Shown in pieces: positions 13,805 through 15,239 of a DNA stretch of 15,239 bases. Each line of letters opens with the position of its first letter. Positions within the stretch are counted from its first letter, which is position 1. The position numbers and the translations under genes were made by a program. This DNA comes from Lachnospiraceae bacterium (GTDB lineage: Bacteria; Bacillota; Clostridia; Lachnospirales; Lachnospiraceae). Below the pieces are notes generated by a model. That model made no database searches. It was not told the DNA's origin and saw only the letters and a program-made list of their open reading frames with translations. The stretch spans positions 1-15,239 of the forward strand of contig CAAGKE010000114.1 of the NCBI GenBank assembly GCA_900770325.1, written 5' to 3'.

Positions 13805-14200
13805 TCAAGCCTTCTGAGTAAATTCGAGCTGGCAGCCGTTGGGATCTTCGAAAAGCATATAATAACATCCAAGGTTGCCATTGTACTCCGGACCGGCAGT
13901 AATCTTAATTCCTTCTTTTTTCAGTTCCTCCGCCGCAGTGTGGATATCCTCCACTTCCAGCGCCAGATGCCGGTACACACCTGCGTCTGTCTCTGTGTAA
14001 ACTGCTTTTTCGGTTTTATAAAAATATTCCAGCAGTTCCAGCTTCGCACCGCCCGGAAGGGCAAAATAACGGATATAATGGTCACCCATATTAATCTCGT
14101 TGAGTTTTTCCAGCCCCATCACCCGACCATAAAAATCAAGGCTCTTTTCTATATCTGTCATATTGATGGTAATATGATTTATTTCCTTTACTTTCAACAC
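13805..14200 (-). CDS. VOC superfamily (glyoxalase/bleomycin resistance fold) protein
   Basis: The 131-residue protein has two beta-alpha-beta-beta-beta modules and the four expected metal ligands: His9 (INHITIN), Glu55 (KLELLEY), His78 (YRHLALEV) and Glu126 (QLEFTQ). The YRHLALEVEDI and DPNGCQLEF stretches are typical of lactoylglutathione-lyase-like proteins. The reaction cannot be fixed from sequence. In this operon it could detoxify methylglyoxal, a by-product of triose phosphates, or act as an epimerase on a sugar phosphate. The start is the GTG at 14198-14200 or the adjacent TTG. AAGGAGG (14206-14212) is five or eight bases away respectively. Its stop codon overlaps the ribosome binding site of the kinase gene, so the two are translated from one message. 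Confidence 0.85.
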   Translation of the reverse strand: MLKVKEINHITINMTDIEKSLDFYGRVMGLEKLNEINMGDHYIRYFALPGGAKLELLEYFYKTEKAVYTETDAGVYRHLALEVEDIHTAAEELKKEGIKITAGPEYNGNLGCYYMLFEDPNGCQLEFTQKA

Positions 14201-14223
14201 AAATTCCTCCTTCCATGAAGAAA

Positions 14224-14262
14224 GGACTGCTACAAACCATCCTTTATTGTTTGCAGCAGTCC
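14224..14262 (-). terminator. Hairpin between the aldo/keto reductase and VOC genes
   Basis: On the minus strand GGACTGCT-G-CAAAC pairs with GTTTG-T-AGCAGTCC around an 11-base loop, followed by TTTCTT. The interrupted T tract suggests partial rather than full termination. I found no good promoter between it and the VOC gene, so the downstream genes probably depend on readthrough, or the hairpin stabilises a processed end. Confidence 0.65.
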
Positions 14263-14278
14263 CGTCAGTTCCTGTCTT

Positions 14279-15239
14279 TTAAAGTTCGCTCATCAAAGGC
14301 GGCGCAAGGAATTCTTTTCCGACCTGAACCGGTACATACTTCGCCACGATCGCTTCCATCTCGTCACACTGCTCGGGTGTCAGCTTAAAGTCTACACAGC
14401 CCGGAATCGGATCCAGATGGCCCGGCTTACGGCAGCCATACAGTGCGCAGGTGATGCCTTTATCCAGCACCCAACGAACAGAAATCTGATCCACTCGCTT
14501 GCCCATCTTTGCACCATATTCTTTCAGAGCGTCGATTGCTGCCAGATGATTCAGGAAATTCTGACCCTGATACTTAGGATCATCTCCTCCTCTCATATCG
14601 CCTTCCTTAAACTTGGTATCCTTCGTATAGGTGCCATGCAGCATACCGCGGCAAAGTGCAGAATAACCAAGGATAGAAATGTTATGCTCCTGTGCATAGG
14701 GAATCTGGTTTTCAAACAGCTTGTTCTCCAGGATATTATAGGACGGCTGGATGAAATGAACAGGAGCATATTTTCTCCATTCATCAATCATCGCATTCGT
14801 ATAATTGGAAAGACCGATTGCGCGGATCTTGCCTTCGTCCAGCATTTCTTTCAGGCACTGTGCCGTCTCAGCGATCGGCGTATCGGCATCCGGCCAGTGT
14901 ACCTGATAAATATCGATATGATCTGTCTGAAGTCTTCTTAAGGAATTTTCAATCTCTTTCTTCAGCGTTTCCGGACGGGAATCACGATAAACCGTTCCGT
15001 CAGCGGCCCAGCTTAAACCACACTTGGTTGCCAGAACCACTTTATTGCGGTATCCACTCTCCGCCAGAGCTTTTCCAACTACTTCCTCCGAATGGCCTTC
15101 ACCATAAGCAGGTGCCGTATCGATCAGCGTAACGCCCATCTCCACAGCCTTCTTAATTGTCTCAATCGCCGGGGCATCATCATAGCCACCCCAGCCGCCG
15201 CCGCCCATTGCCCAGGTGCCAAGGCCGATGCGGGAAATC
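14279..15239 (-). CDS. Aldo/keto reductase (IolS-like), 5' end outside the window
   Basis: This is an NAD(P)H-dependent oxidoreductase of the aldo/keto reductase superfamily. The reading frame runs open to the right edge, where it reads ISRIGLGTWAM. Homologues normally begin 10-15 residues before this, so only the N-terminal tip is missing. An internal ATG at 15206-15208 is not the start. Counting from that Met, the tetrad is Asp30 and Tyr35 (DTAPAYG), Lys62 (ATKCG) and His104 (QVHWPD). The SNY and YNILE segments are also typical. C-terminal residues for cofactor binding lie in YGCRKPGHLD. It is upstream of the kinase genes with 78 bases, including a hairpin, between. It may interconvert a polyol or aldehyde and the ketose used by the kinase, but that is inference. 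Many such enzymes have broad specificity. Confidence 0.9.
   Translation of the reverse strand, partial: ISRIGLGTWAMGGGGWGGYDDAPAIETIKKAVEMGVTLIDTAPAYGEGHSEEVVGKALAESGYRNKVVLATKCGLSWAADGTVYRDSRPETLKKEIENSLRRLQTDHIDIYQVHWPDADTPIAETAQCLKEMLDEGKIRAIGLSNYTNAMIDEWRKYAPVHFIQPSYNILENKLFENQIPYAQEHNISILGYSALCRGMLHGTYTKDTKFKEGDMRGGDDPKYQGQNFLNHLAAIDALKEYGAKMGKRVDQISVRWVLDKGITCALYGCRKPGHLDPIPGCVDFKLTPEQCDEMEAIVAKYVPVQVGKEFLAPPLMSEL

Noticed and set aside
13788..13868. Longer kinase start at 13868
   Set aside because: It would overlap the VOC gene by 64 bases and lacks a ribosome site. The ATG at 13787 follows AAGGAGG and gives a canonical DhaK N-terminus.
14224..14262. T-box or other riboswitch before the VOC gene
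   Set aside because: Only one stem with a short loop and T-rich tail is present. There is no T-box sequence, no specifier loop and no conserved aptamer.

Overview
The window looks like chromosomal DNA of an anaerobic, low-to-mid GC Firmicute, most likely a gut Lachnospiraceae-type Clostridia. The evidence is the GlgC/GlgD pair, SpoVG, a DnaD-type primosome protein next to a helicase loader, a MurC with the clostridial EACEY motif, strong AGGAGG ribosome binding sites and consensus sigma-A promoters. No rRNA, tRNA, CRISPR array, insertion sequence or phage gene was seen. Genus-level placement is inference.

Layout. Bases 1-278 hold a structured, possibly repetitive non-coding stretch, a palindromic element and a sigma-A promoter. 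It drives malQ (4-alpha-glucanotransferase) and a closely spaced plsC (acyl transferase). A long hairpin at 2603-2650 separates these from a convergent minus-strand operon, glgC-glgD-spoVG, with a near-consensus promoter at 5433-5461. The plus strand then carries murC, followed by a compact site at 7065-7152 that combines an intrinsic terminator with a cluster of DnaA boxes. Next come a DnaD-family primosome gene and a dnaC/dnaI-type helicase loader. A strong promoter that begins before the dnaC stop codon then drives prs, a divergent clostridial PRPP synthetase. A bidirectional terminator and a 16-bp tandem repeat end that unit.

The right third (10801-15239, minus strand) is a catabolic gene set. 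In transcription order it holds an aldo/keto reductase (cut by the window edge), a hairpin, a VOC/glyoxalase-fold protein, a fused DhaK-DhaL kinase, an RpiB-like isomerase and a short archaeal-type TIM-barrel isomerase. Kinase plus TIM-like isomerase plus RpiB-like isomerase is the enzyme set known for tetrulose (erythrulose/threitol/erythritol) catabolism, which ends at D-erythrose 4-phosphate. The RpiB-like protein lacks the histidines associated with opening a furanose ring, which fits a substrate that cannot cyclise. This is the most interesting system here. Dihydroxyacetone use with methylglyoxal detoxification is the main alternative.

The left two thirds combine storage-polysaccharide metabolism (malQ, glgC, glgD), envelope synthesis (plsC, murC), replication initiation (dnaD, dnaC, DnaA boxes) and nucleotide precursor supply (prs). 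The spoVG / sugar nucleotidyltransferase / murC / prs grouping resembles the murC-purR-spoVG-glmU-prs block of other Clostridia, with glgC-glgD sitting where glmU would be.
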